Below are positions 33,239-41,738 of a stretch of DNA of 64,000 nucleotides, in pieces. Source of the DNA: Thermodesulfobacteriota bacterium (lineage in GTDB: Bacteria > Desulfobacterota > Desulfobacteria > Desulfobacterales > Desulfosudaceae); assembly GCA_040753795.1 (NCBI GenBank), contig JBFMDX010000008.1, positions 124,001-188,000 of the forward strand, given 5' to 3'. Numbering within the stretch: position 1 is the first letter of the stretch; each line of letters begins with the position of its first letter. Below the pieces are notes generated by a model that had not been told where the DNA came from, did not search any database, and saw nothing but the letters and a program-made list of their open reading frames with translations. A program made the translations under genes and the position numbers.

Positions 33239-33281
33239 GACAACGGGCCTCCTCCCTCTCAAAAGGGGGATGCCCGTTGTC
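33239..33281 (-). terminator. Strong hairpin downstream of the second C45 hydrolase
   Basis: GACAACGGGC (33239-33248) and GCCCGTTGTC (33272-33281) form a perfect 10 bp stem, with an inner CCCT/AGGGG pairing. It follows the stop at 33311 by 30 bp. There is no T-run on either side, so it may be a terminator of reduced strength or an mRNA-stabilising structure. Confidence 0.5.
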
Positions 33282-33310
33282 CCTGTCTTATGGAGTTTAT
33301 ATGGCCGTTT

Positions 33311-35242
33311 TTAGTGAAAAATCACATTAAACTTTTCCCAGTTGCCGATGGATGTTCTGTCGGCCAGGGCGTCGCCGTCACTTTCGGCAACCACGTATGT
33401 GCTGTAAATAGTCTTCAAGGATATCAGGTCACCGTTCTGCAAGGTCCCGCCGGGACGGGTGTGGTTGATCAGTTTAAATGTCTGGGGGGCGGTGGTGTCG
33501 GCATCCAGCCCGCCGCCCGTGTACCACCACAGAACCTTGACCTTTTTCTTGGCGTTGAAATAATAGTTCTTTCCCGTGCGGATGGTAACCGTCTCCCCGT
33601 CAGCGATATTGTCTGTTTTGCCGTCCGTGCCGGTCACGACAAACTTTTCCCAGTCACCGATGGCGGTCCGGTTGGCATTGACGGTATTGCCGCCGTTGTT
33701 TTCCGCGCAAAAATAGGTTCCATGATATGATTTAAAAGAAAAGGCGGAAGGCGGCGGGGGGTCGGCCGGCAGGGCATACTCCGTCGCTCCCTGGGCAAAG
33801 GTCGGGCCACACAAGGTCTTCATTCTCAGGGTAGTCAGGTCAAACAGGGTCGTGCTCTGATCGACTCTGCTGTCCGGTGTTTCATTTTCTTCACCGGTCA
33901 AATACATCCAGTTGATATAATCAAAGGCCTTGTCAAAATCATAGGTTCCGTATCCCCCCAACGGGTGATTAGGATCCTTGAAAATTTCCATCATCCTGTC
34001 ATAACGGTGCACCGAATCCGCTTCTCCAACATTTAACGGAACATTCAAATACATATCCGGCAGCACATAATGATTGGTTTGAAGCACGAAGTCCGGGTAG
34101 CTCTCCTGCTGGCGAACATTCGAAGGCATGAGCAATTGCAGAAAAGGGTCCGCGGGAGGCGTATCCATGTACCGGGTATACACATGGTGCGCCGACGTCT
34201 CCACGGACGCGCCGCCGCGCTCGACACCCCGGCCGTCGGCCAGGACGTACAGCCAGGAAACCCCTCGCTTGGCGTTTTGGATAACCGAAAGGCCCTGGCT
34301 CAGCTCGTCGGCTTGTTCCATGGCGTGACGGGCGGTGAGCAGGCATCCCATACCAAAATCAGCCGGGGTGCAATCCCCGGACGGCACCATGTCCATGCCA
34401 ATGCCCAGGCCCTTTTCATTCATGGCGGCCATGCTCCCGATGAGGCCGGTGATACCGACGCTGACGACCCGGTTTCTGCCGTCACCGCAAAATTCATAAA
34501 TCAGCGGATTGTCGGTAAGACGCTGTCCGCTGAACATGAAGTCCCGGCCCATATAGAGGCTGTCGCCCACGGTGGCGTTGCCGTCCATGACAAAGGCATT
34601 GCAGGCCAGCTGAATGCCGGTCACCTGACCCAGCGCACTGGCTGTCGCCAGCACCGGGGTAGCCAGGGGATAGGCAAAACTTAACAGCGCGTCAAAACCG
34701 ACATTGACAAGTAAAACTTCCTCATAATCCAGAACGACCCCCACCGCGGCGGCGCCGTCGACAATACCGCGCATTTCATCAAGATATTCCGGCGGGATGT
34801 ATTGTTCATTGTGTTTGGCAATCCGCTTGAACGCAAAAAGCAAAAAGTCGGCCGGCCTCATGCCGGACTCACCATAATCCAGCCCCACCCATTCGCCGAC
34901 ATCTGCCAAAAGAAGGTTGACGATAATGTCTCCAAAATCACCCAGCTCCATTATATATTCGGAACAAAAATCAATTAAAAACGCCTCCGACAAGGTGTTT
35001 GTGCAGGCCGTTCCCATCAGATACCCGTGCTGAAACCCCATTTCATATCCGGTGCCCTCCAGGTGAAGAAAAGGCTGCTGATGGCCTGTATCGGTGGTAA
35101 TATACTCAAGGTACCCTTTTCCATCGGGCGCGTATGTTCGCGCGGCCAGGGCCTGTCCGCATAACACCATACCCGCGAAAACAGCCAGTGACACCATCAG
35201 TATCAGGGAAAAGGTAAAATGTTTGGTTCTGTTTTTCATCAT
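33311..35242 (-). CDS. Secreted C45-type Ntn acyltransferase/hydrolase with C-terminal fascin-like domain
   Basis: 643 residues. Signal peptide (cleavage near CGQALAA), then directly TYAPDGKGYLEY and YEMGFQHGYL, the nucleophile in LACNAFVMDGN (Cys214), MGRDFMF and AMNEKGLGIGMDMVPS, as in its neighbour. After about residue 500 there is an additional ~140-residue region with internal repeats (TAIGDWEKFVV and TSIGNWEKFNV, each preceded by a strand pair such as GTYFCAENN or STYVVAESD). This looks like a fascin/beta-trefoil-type binding module. The start is the first of two ATG codons after GAGGGGG. A sigma-54 promoter lies 50-65 bp upstream, and a sigma-54 activator is encoded divergently. Confidence 0.78.
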   Translation of the reverse strand: MMKNRTKHFTFSLILMVSLAVFAGMVLCGQALAARTYAPDGKGYLEYITTDTGHQQPFLHLEGTGYEMGFQHGYLMGTACTNTLSEAFLIDFCSEYIMELGDFGDIIVNLLLADVGEWVGLDYGESGMRPADFLLFAFKRIAKHNEQYIPPEYLDEMRGIVDGAAAVGVVLDYEEVLLVNVGFDALLSFAYPLATPVLATASALGQVTGIQLACNAFVMDGNATVGDSLYMGRDFMFSGQRLTDNPLIYEFCGDGRNRVVSVGITGLIGSMAAMNEKGLGIGMDMVPSGDCTPADFGMGCLLTARHAMEQADELSQGLSVIQNAKRGVSWLYVLADGRGVERGGASVETSAHHVYTRYMDTPPADPFLQLLMPSNVRQQESYPDFVLQTNHYVLPDMYLNVPLNVGEADSVHRYDRMMEIFKDPNHPLGGYGTYDFDKAFDYINWMYLTGEENETPDSRVDQSTTLFDLTTLRMKTLCGPTFAQGATEYALPADPPPPSAFSFKSYHGTYFCAENNGGNTVNANRTAIGDWEKFVVTGTDGKTDNIADGETVTIRTGKNYYFNAKKKVKVLWWYTGGGLDADTTAPQTFKLINHTRPGGTLQNGDLISLKTIYSTYVVAESDGDALADRTSIGNWEKFNVIFH

Positions 35243-35290
35243 GAATACCCCCTCTTCTTCGAGATTATAAAAGCTGAATACAAGAAATAG

Positions 35291-35306
35291 AGCATTATCC
35301 GTGCCT
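35291..35306 (-). promoter_or_regulatory. Sigma-54 (-24/-12) promoter of the second C45 hydrolase
   Basis: Minus-strand AGGCACGGATAATGCT has GG and GC with 10 bp between. It differs from the consensus TGGCACGN4TTGCT at only two places. Repeats that could bind the divergently encoded activator start ~50 bp upstream. Confidence 0.7.
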
Positions 35307-35354
35307 AAAAATTAATATTTAATTTTCAGTATGTTATTTTGATAATTGCTACGA

Positions 35355-35411
35355 TTCCGTTGAATACGGAAGCTTTGCCTGTTGAATGTGGAAGGTTGTT
35401 GAATATGGAAG
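35355..35411. promoter_or_regulatory. Three repeats between C45 hydrolase and activator 1: candidate upstream activating sites
   Basis: GTTGAATACGGAAG (35359-35372), GTTGAATGTGGAAG (35381-35394) and GTTGAATATGGAAG (35398-35411) are near identical; their starts are 22 and 17 bp apart. The first is also part of a perfect inverted repeat TTCCGTTGAATACGGAA (35355-35371). They lie 50-105 bp upstream of the -24 element of the C45 gene and just before the activator gene, so they could serve both activation and autoregulation. Confidence 0.6.
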
Positions 35412-35430
35412 GTTGTGATAGGATATTCAC

Positions 35431-37515
35431 ATGGCAATAGACATGAACACCATTCTTCAAAAAATGCGGCGCATAAACAATGAAACCGATATTCAGAAAG
35501 TGCTGTCTGATACTTTCGGTTATATTTCAAAAATCGCCCCACTGTGGAAAATGAGCTGGCTCCAATATCACCAGGATCTTCGATTGGTGAGAATTATTGC
35601 CCAGGCCCTGCCGGCCGGAGGGGAACTGACCAATTTCATGTATGAAACGTCGAAAGAGATAATGGATCTGGCCTGCAGCGGGGAAAACCCTGACATCTAC
35701 ATTGTCAATCGTCCGGAAAAAGATCCCGTCGGAAGCGAAATATCCGCGCGTGCCCGGCATTTTGAATGGTCAGCCGTGTTTGTCATCTTTAAAAACGCCT
35801 CCGGCGCTTATGGCTCCGCAATGATAACGGCGGAAGGTAAAGACCGCTTTACGGAGGAACATTCCCGTCGGCTGCTTGCCTTGAAAGAACCCCTTGGCCT
35901 GGTTCTGGATATCCTGATTAAAAACCACGAAAAGAAAAACCTCCCTCCTTCCCGGAAAGAACCCGTGGAGGATAAAAACGAATTTTTCCGCCAGGTCACC
36001 CGCAGATTATGCGGCCACCTGGATCTGGAATCCGGACTCGCCGGATGTCTTCAATACCTCAGCCGGTTTTTACCCGCCGACGGGCTCTTTGTCAGGCAGG
36101 TGGAGCCGGAGCTGCTTTCCGAACGCATACTGGCTGAAAGCTATGGTTTCTTTCGCCCGCAGTCAGAATCCCTTGTCCCTCTGGCCGCGGATGATTCGCT
36201 GTTCAAGGACGGCAGGGAACTTCTGGAGACACGTATTATCAATCAGCCCGATCACCACCCTTTTGCAAAAACCTATACCCAATTATTTGGTGAGGACATA
36301 TCGTTTATTGCCATGCCCCTTATTCACAAGGAAAACCGGCTGGGTATTGCGGTACTGGGTCTGGAAGGCAGGCAGCGTTATACGGAAGAACACCGGCGGC
36401 TTTTTGAAATGCTCCATGATCCCTTCGTCCTGGCCCTGGCCAACAATATCAAGCACCGCGAAGTCCTTCGCCTGAAGGAAATGATCGAAGCCGAGAAGAA
36501 AGACCTTCAGGAAGAATTGCAGGACACCAGAAGCCAGGCCATTATCGGCGCCGGCCTGGGGTTGAAAGAGATCATGGAAAACGCCCGCCTGGTGGCTTAT
36601 AAGGACAGCCCGGTATTGCTCCGGGGTGAAACCGGCGTGGGCAAGGAACTGATCGCCAACTTCATCCACCGGAAATCGGCTAGAAATCATGGCCCTTTTA
36701 TCAAGGTGAATTGTGGCGCCATACCGGATACGCTGGTGGACAGCGAACTGTTCGGTCACGAAAAAGGGGCTTTCACCGGCGCGACCAGCCGGAAAAAAGG
36801 CCGGTTTGACAGGGCCAGCGGCGGAACGATTTTTCTGGATGAAATCGGGGAGCTGCCCCTGCCGGCCCAGGTCCGCCTGCTCCGGGTTCTGCAGAACAAA
36901 GTTATTGAACGCGTGGGCGGCACCGAGACCATACCGGTTGATGTCCGTATTATCGCCGCCACCCACCGCAACCTGGAAGAGATGGTCGCGTCCGGGAAAT
37001 TCCGGGAGGATTTGTGGTTCCGGCTGAATGTGTTTCCCATCCGGATCCCCCCTTTGCGGTCAAGGCAAACGGACATCCCGGCCCTGGTGGATTATTTTAT
37101 CGAAACAAAATCCCGTGAACTCAAGCTCTCTCACAAACCATCCCTGTCATTCGGTGCCATGGGCAGACTGACCGCTTATGAATGGCCGGGAAATATCCGC
37201 GAATTAAAAAATGTCATTGAAAGGGAGTTGATCGTCAACAGGGGCGAGGCGCTTTCGTTCCAGAGCATCGAGCATATGCCGTCAAAAGACAGCCCTGCGG
37301 ACAACGTGTTTTGGAAAGATAATGTTCTGGGACTGGATGAAATCTTTACCCGTCACGTTAAGAAGGTTCTGAGCCTCACCAACGGAAAAGTAGAAGGACC
37401 GGGGGGCGCCGCGGAATTACTCAATATTAATCCCAGCACGCTGCGCACCCGAATGAGAAAGCTGAAAATCCCTTTCGGCGTGAAAAGCAGTCAGGATCAT
37501 CTCCCGATTCGTTGA
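35431..37515 (+). CDS. Sigma-54-dependent transcriptional activator 1
   Basis: 694 residues. No receiver domain; two N-terminal sensory regions (about 1-170 and 175-350; the second starts at EDKNEFFRQVTRRLCGHLDL and looks GAF-like), a short coiled-coil (MIEAEKKDLQEELQDTRS), an AAA+ domain with Walker A GETGVGKE (~400), GAFTGA (~446) and Walker B GGTIFLDEIGELP, then a Fis-type helix-turn-helix (GGAAELLNINPSTLRTRMRKL). It is therefore an NtrC-family activator controlled by a ligand, like FhlA. It is transcribed divergently from a C45 hydrolase with a sigma-54 promoter. Closest in the window is activator 5 (51309-53372). Confidence 0.92.
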   Translation: MAIDMNTILQKMRRINNETDIQKVLSDTFGYISKIAPLWKMSWLQYHQDLRLVRIIAQALPAGGELTNFMYETSKEIMDLACSGENPDIYIVNRPEKDPVGSEISARARHFEWSAVFVIFKNASGAYGSAMITAEGKDRFTEEHSRRLLALKEPLGLVLDILIKNHEKKNLPPSRKEPVEDKNEFFRQVTRRLCGHLDLESGLAGCLQYLSRFLPADGLFVRQVEPELLSERILAESYGFFRPQSESLVPLAADDSLFKDGRELLETRIINQPDHHPFAKTYTQLFGEDISFIAMPLIHKENRLGIAVLGLEGRQRYTEEHRRLFEMLHDPFVLALANNIKHREVLRLKEMIEAEKKDLQEELQDTRSQAIIGAGLGLKEIMENARLVAYKDSPVLLRGETGVGKELIANFIHRKSARNHGPFIKVNCGAIPDTLVDSELFGHEKGAFTGATSRKKGRFDRASGGTIFLDEIGELPLPAQVRLLRVLQNKVIERVGGTETIPVDVRIIAATHRNLEEMVASGKFREDLWFRLNVFPIRIPPLRSRQTDIPALVDYFIETKSRELKLSHKPSLSFGAMGRLTAYEWPGNIRELKNVIERELIVNRGEALSFQSIEHMPSKDSPADNVFWKDNVLGLDEIFTRHVKKVLSLTNGKVEGPGGAAELLNINPSTLRTRMRKLKIPFGVKSSQDHLPIR

Positions 37516-37534
37516 AACAGTACCAGGGTAAATC

Positions 37535-37582
37535 AACCCTCTCAATAAGGCGCTAATGGGTTCGAGGGTTCAATTCTTCTTT
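37535..37582 (+). terminator. Possible terminator after activator 1
   Basis: AACCCTC (37535-37541) pairs with GAGGGTT (37564-37570), followed by CAATTCTTCTTTTC. The loop is long (22 bases) and the tail is T-rich but interrupted. Confidence 0.3.
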
Positions 37583-37633
37583 TCAAACTAATCTGGAAAA
37601 GAACCAAACGTAAAACCATATAACCGGAAGCCG

Positions 37634-39691
37634 ATGATGGACTACGATTTTAACCAGGTAAAATTGAGATTATCTTCAAAAGGGGATATCGGTGAGACGC
37701 TGTGCGCGTATTATGAGTGTCTTCATGAGTTCCTGCCGGTTGATCAGATCAGTCTGGCGAAATTTGATTTTGATCAGAAATACATGCGGATATTCGCCCA
37801 GGTGTCTGAAACCGGGAGTGAAATGACGAATTTCTCCTACGAGGTCCCGGAGCAGCTCCTGGATTTGATGAAACAAGGCAAGCTGCCTGAGATATATGTG
37901 ATCAATGAACCAGACACAGATCCCATCGGCAGAGCGATCATTGATTTCGAAGGGGTCAGTGACTGGTCATTGATTTTTCTTCCGATTAAAGAACATCATG
38001 TGGTAAGCGGAGCCATCCTTTTTGTTGCCAATTCCCGGAAAAAATTTGCGGAAAACCATTCTTTCCTGCTTAAAGATTTATATGATGAACATAAATGGCT
38101 GCTTGAAATCGCCGTTCAAAAATATGGGATTACATTTTCAGGTTACCGTGAATATGAACCCGTTGAAGACGAACATGATTTTTTTCGCCAGGTCACCCGG
38201 CGATTATGCGGGCATCTTGACCTGGAAACCGGTGCCTTGCACTGCCTTCAGTACATCAGCCGGTTTTTACCCGCCACTTCACTGATGGCCGGCCAGTTAT
38301 CCCAGGATATGCAAGCGGATGTTACCGTAGTTAAATGGTCGGGCCTCTTTCATTACGGGGATATCACCATACCCTGGAATCTGGAAAAAGCGAACCTGAT
38401 GGAAATGATGGCTTTGCCCCGGGTCATCATCACCCATCAACCCGAAAAAGATCCGCTGCTCAGCGATTATGTGGAAAGATTCGGCGCCGACTGGTCGGCC
38501 ATCTCCATGGCGCTGTATCGGGACGGAATGCCCTTCGGTTTTGCTTCCATTTCCATAGAGGGAAGGAATCAATATAATGAAACGCACATGGCCTTGTTTT
38601 CCATGCTCCACGATCCTTTTGCCCTGGCCCTTTCCAACAATATCAAACACCGCGAAATCATCCATCTGAAGAATGCCATCGAAGCCGAGAAAAAAGTCCT
38701 GCAGGAGGAGTTGCATGACTTTCGAGGCGATACGATCATCGGTAAGAATTCAGGCTTGAGGGGGGTTATGGAAAATGCCCGCCTCGTCGCCGGTCAGGAC
38801 AGCCCGGTCTTGTTGTCCGGTGAAACCGGTACGGGCAAGGAGATGGTGGCCAATTTCATCCATCAGCACTCGTCAAGAAGAGATGGTCCCTTTATCAAGG
38901 TCAATTGCGGGGCCATACCGGATACGCTGGTGGACAGCGAACTGTTCGGTCATGAAAAGGGAGCATTTACGGGCGCGGACAGCCGGAAATTGGGCCGCTT
39001 TGAAAGAGCGGACAGGGGGACGATCTTTCTGGATGAGATCGGCGAGCTGCCCTTGGCCGCCCAGGTCCGCCTGCTCCGGGTGCTTCAGCATAAAATCATC
39101 GAACGGGTCGGAGGAACTGAATCCATACCCGTTAATATCCGCGTCATTGCCGCCACCAACCGCAACCTGGAAGAAATGGTCGCTTCCGGGCGGTTTCGGG
39201 AAGACCTGTGGTTCCGCCTGAATGTATTTCCCGTCCAAATCCCCCCCTTGCGGTCGCGTAAGATGGATATTCCGGCCCTGCTGGATCATTTTATTGAAAA
39301 AAAATCCGTTGAATTGAATCTATCCCAGAGACCGTCCCTGTCGCCCGGCGCTTTGAAGATTTTGACGGCTTATAACTGGCCGGGGAATGTGCGTGAACTG
39401 GAGAACGTGGTTGAAAGAGAATTGATCCTCAGCAAGGGAGAAACGCTTACCTTTCAGAACATCGACTTCCATCTGTCGAAAGTTAACGCCCCGGACAACG
39501 GGCTTCCGGAAAATGAAAACCTGGAAATGGATAAAGTGTATATCCGGCACATCACCAACGTTCTGGCCCTGACAAGCGGCAAAATAAACGGCCCCGGCGG
39601 CGCCGCCGAATTGCTGAAAGTCAAACCCAGCACCCTCCGTCACCGGATGGATAAACTGGGGATTGTCTATGGCTGGGAAAAGAGAAAATAA
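37634..39691 (+). CDS. Sigma-54-dependent transcriptional activator 2
   Basis: 685 residues with the same architecture as activator 1: sensory region, GAF-like region starting at EDEHDFFRQVTRRLCGHLDL, coiled-coil, AAA+ domain with GETGTGKE, GAFTGA, RGTIFLDEIGELP, and a Fis-type helix-turn-helix. The first ~170 residues are of a second type, shared with activator 4 but not with 1, 3 and 5 (ECLHEFLPVDQISLAKFDFD; DTDPIGRAI). The C-terminus LRHRMDKLGIVYGW also groups with activator 4. It follows activator 1 by 118 bp, so the two form a pair like 3 and 4. Start at the first of two ATGs after CCGGAAG. Confidence 0.92.
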   Translation: MMDYDFNQVKLRLSSKGDIGETLCAYYECLHEFLPVDQISLAKFDFDQKYMRIFAQVSETGSEMTNFSYEVPEQLLDLMKQGKLPEIYVINEPDTDPIGRAIIDFEGVSDWSLIFLPIKEHHVVSGAILFVANSRKKFAENHSFLLKDLYDEHKWLLEIAVQKYGITFSGYREYEPVEDEHDFFRQVTRRLCGHLDLETGALHCLQYISRFLPATSLMAGQLSQDMQADVTVVKWSGLFHYGDITIPWNLEKANLMEMMALPRVIITHQPEKDPLLSDYVERFGADWSAISMALYRDGMPFGFASISIEGRNQYNETHMALFSMLHDPFALALSNNIKHREIIHLKNAIEAEKKVLQEELHDFRGDTIIGKNSGLRGVMENARLVAGQDSPVLLSGETGTGKEMVANFIHQHSSRRDGPFIKVNCGAIPDTLVDSELFGHEKGAFTGADSRKLGRFERADRGTIFLDEIGELPLAAQVRLLRVLQHKIIERVGGTESIPVNIRVIAATNRNLEEMVASGRFREDLWFRLNVFPVQIPPLRSRKMDIPALLDHFIEKKSVELNLSQRPSLSPGALKILTAYNWPGNVRELENVVERELILSKGETLTFQNIDFHLSKVNAPDNGLPENENLEMDKVYIRHITNVLALTSGKINGPGGAAELLKVKPSTLRHRMDKLGIVYGWEKRK

Positions 39692-39692
39692 A

Positions 39693-39736
39693 CTGAAGTG
39701 GCCTGGCCGTAAATACCCAGGGCATATCGGAAAAAC
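39693..39736 (-). pseudogene. Fragment of an acyl-CoA dehydrogenase gene
   Basis: About 42 bp just after the activator 2 stop match a part of the acyl-CoA dehydrogenase gene at 41863-41905 with only three or four differences, in the same orientation. On the minus strand the fragment reads RYALGIYGQATS where the intact gene has RYALDIYGKATS. The rest of the gene is missing. This is a relic of a duplicated or rearranged copy. Confidence 0.55.
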
Positions 39737-39770
39737 AGGATCCGGGGCAGCGATGCCTTGCCCCCCGGAT
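39731..39770 (-). terminator. Rho-independent terminator of the porin gene
   Basis: Minus strand: ATCCGGGGGGCA (39770-39759) pairs with TGCCCCGGAT (39749-39740), allowing a two-base bulge, followed by CCTGTTTTT. It is 30 bp after the porin stop. Confidence 0.65.
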
Positions 39771-39799
39771 TCAGGGTTTAACCAGGACAAAGGTCATGA

Positions 39800-40525
39800 C
39801 TAAAAAGTGTAAGCGACGCTGATACCACCATATAAATTGGTGTCGACCACATCATCCGGCAGCACATCCTTGTCCAGAGTGTCGCTATAGTTAATGGAGG
39901 CTTCCAGGCTCAAGGCGTCGCTGACTGTATAAGCGCTCTTCAGCGAAAAACAGTAATCGTACCAGCCGCCGTCATCACCGCCATAGGCTTCCGCGAAATC
40001 CGTATCCGCCAAACCGGCGGCGGCTGAAACTTCGACGCCGAGGGCGTCGGTCACATCCAGGCCGTAAGAGGCGGAGAGATTGCCATACCAGCCGTCCACC
40101 TCATCGACGTCGCAGTAAGCGGCCAACCCCAGCGACAGTCCTCCGAGGACGGGCCATCCCAAGCTGGCATAGAGCTCCCGGGTGCCGTCTTCGCCGGCCG
40201 GGAACAGGTATTCGGCCAGTCCCAGTTCAATCTCCACATTTTGCAGGCTGAACCCATAATAGGGCGTAATGTCGATTTCGGAGAACTCGTTATCATCAAG
40301 GGTGTTGTCATAGTCGCCGACATCATAATTCCCCCAGACGTTTATGCCGAAACCGCCGCTGGTCACATCAATACTGGGCTGGACCACCAGCCCGTCATTA
40401 AAGGTAATGCCACGCCAGACATAGGCTGAATTCACATCAATCGCCCCGGTCGCTTCGGCCGCCAGGGCTTGTCCGCCCGTCATTAAAACAACCACCGCCG
40501 CCAGATAAAATAATGTTTTTTTCAT
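39800..40525 (-). CDS. Outer-membrane porin-like protein (TorF/Gcw_chp type)
   Basis: 241 residues with a signal peptide (cleavage after GGQALAA). The mature part starts with GAIDVNSAYVWRGITFNDG, the typical opening of the Gcw_chp/TorF putative porin family, and consists of alternating beta strands ending in the C-terminal phenylalanine signature GGISVAYTF used for outer-membrane insertion. It likely forms a small channel. It is in line with a periplasmic binding protein gene 117 bp upstream, and the pair may serve uptake of one compound. No -24/-12 sequence was found directly upstream. Confidence 0.82.
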   Translation of the reverse strand: MKKTLFYLAAVVVLMTGGQALAAEATGAIDVNSAYVWRGITFNDGLVVQPSIDVTSGGFGINVWGNYDVGDYDNTLDDNEFSEIDITPYYGFSLQNVEIELGLAEYLFPAGEDGTRELYASLGWPVLGGLSLGLAAYCDVDEVDGWYGNLSASYGLDVTDALGVEVSAAAGLADTDFAEAYGGDDGGWYDYCFSLKSAYTVSDALSLEASINYSDTLDKDVLPDDVVDTNLYGGISVAYTF

Positions 40526-40642
40526 GGCCTTTTATCCTTATAAAAATCAGGTTGCTTGGTCAGTGTTTTTCCTGCTGCTATCGGTTACAGCATGCGCACA
40601 AACCAAAAGAAAACATCAGCCGACACCTTGTTCCCTGTGAAA

Positions 40643-41437
40643 TCATTTCCAGTCCGTCATTCCGTATTTGGCCAGAATCTCCTTTAACTCACCCGACGAT
40701 CTTAATTCTTTCATTCCTTTATCAAAAATATCGGCATAGGCCTGTGAGGCCTCTTGATGAGGAGAAAACTTTATGAAAAGTTCGAGTTTACTGTTCTCAA
40801 GTTCGCCGGCGTCTTCAAAATCACTTTCTTTGAGCCCCATGGCTTTGACTGTCCAGGGGAAAACAAGTGTGTTTTCAATGACCGTGTCAAGCCTTCCCGC
40901 CAGCAGTTTCTTAATGTTCTTCTGCAGGGGTTCATCAGCATACATCACATCAATTTTTTTAGGATCATTCTTATTCTTCTCCATGTAGGCGTCAAAATCA
41001 TCGGTATAAGAATAGTCAGCGATAACGCCCACCGAAACCGTTTTTAATGAATCAGGACCGGTATATCTCCAATTGCTGCCTTTTTTTACATAAAAATGAT
41101 TGATCATTTCGCCGATGGATTCCTTGGGGGTTATACACCCGGGACACTCTGTCGTCGCGCCGATAATCGCGTCAAATGTGCCCTGTTCCACCGCCATGAC
41201 ACTTCTGGCCCATGGCATGACCTGATAATCAACTTCATACCCTGCCTTTTGGTAAATGGTTTTAATGATTTCTACCATCGAGCCGGGAAGGGTGGATGTC
41301 GGGTCATCATTATACGGGGGCCAGGTATCGGCCCTGACCGTAATGATGTTTGAGGCGCCTCTCGACTCGCCGGTGTTTACAATAAATAGGGCTGAAACAG
41401 TGATTAAGCCGATCAACGCGCATAATGACTTCTTCAT
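40643..41437 (-). CDS. Periplasmic solute-binding protein (SBP_bac_3 type)
   Basis: 264 residues with signal peptide (LIGLITVSALFIVNTGES). Family 3 solute-binding features: ITVRADTWPPYN, PGSMVEIIKTIYQKAGYEVDY (in parts), GTFDAIIGATTE and LLAGRLDTVIENTLVF. It has a C-P-G-C (ECPGCITP) in the first lobe, unusual for the family. No ABC permease or ATPase is nearby, so the protein is an orphan: it could pair with a distant transporter or act as a sensor. Start after AGGGAGGTCGT on the minus strand. Confidence 0.82.
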   Translation of the reverse strand: MKKSLCALIGLITVSALFIVNTGESRGASNIITVRADTWPPYNDDPTSTLPGSMVEIIKTIYQKAGYEVDYQVMPWARSVMAVEQGTFDAIIGATTECPGCITPKESIGEMINHFYVKKGSNWRYTGPDSLKTVSVGVIADYSYTDDFDAYMEKNKNDPKKIDVMYADEPLQKNIKKLLAGRLDTVIENTLVFPWTVKAMGLKESDFEDAGELENSKLELFIKFSPHQEASQAYADIFDKGMKELRSSGELKEILAKYGMTDWK

Positions 41438-41687
41438 ACGACCTCCCTTTTTTGTTTGCTGTTGATAAAGGACCAGGTCAAGACGGTCGCCGCCCCTGAA
41501 GCGCGTACCCGGCTTTCCCTACTGCTGACTGATGAGACCGGCCACAATAATGGCCGCCTATGTCCGGACGGCTGTCCACCCGGTTTTTTCAGATTGTCGT
41601 CGCAGCAGGAGAAGACAGGCGCCTCTTTGCCGGCCCTGTTTATTTTGCGCCTGGGTCTGGTCCCACCCGGCGATATGGACTAAATCC
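41438..41687. other. Intergenic region without a recognisable gene
   Basis: Between the acyl-CoA dehydrogenase terminator and the binding protein gene there is about 250 bp with no convincing frame on either strand. I found no -24/-12 element. A GGAC/GTCC mini-hairpin followed by six T on the plus strand (41566-41590) is the only structure noticed. Confidence 0.5.
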
Positions 41688-41721
41688 AAAAGAAGGGGGC
41701 GGGGACAAGCCCCCGCCCCTT
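41688..41721 (-). terminator. Rho-independent terminator of the acyl-CoA dehydrogenase gene
   Basis: Minus strand: AAGGGGCGGGGG (41721-41710) with CCCCGCCCCC (41704-41695) forms a very GC-rich stem with a small loop, followed by TTCTTTT. It starts 18 bp after the stop codon. Confidence 0.8.
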
Positions 41722-41738
41722 TAAAATTTGAAGAGATC

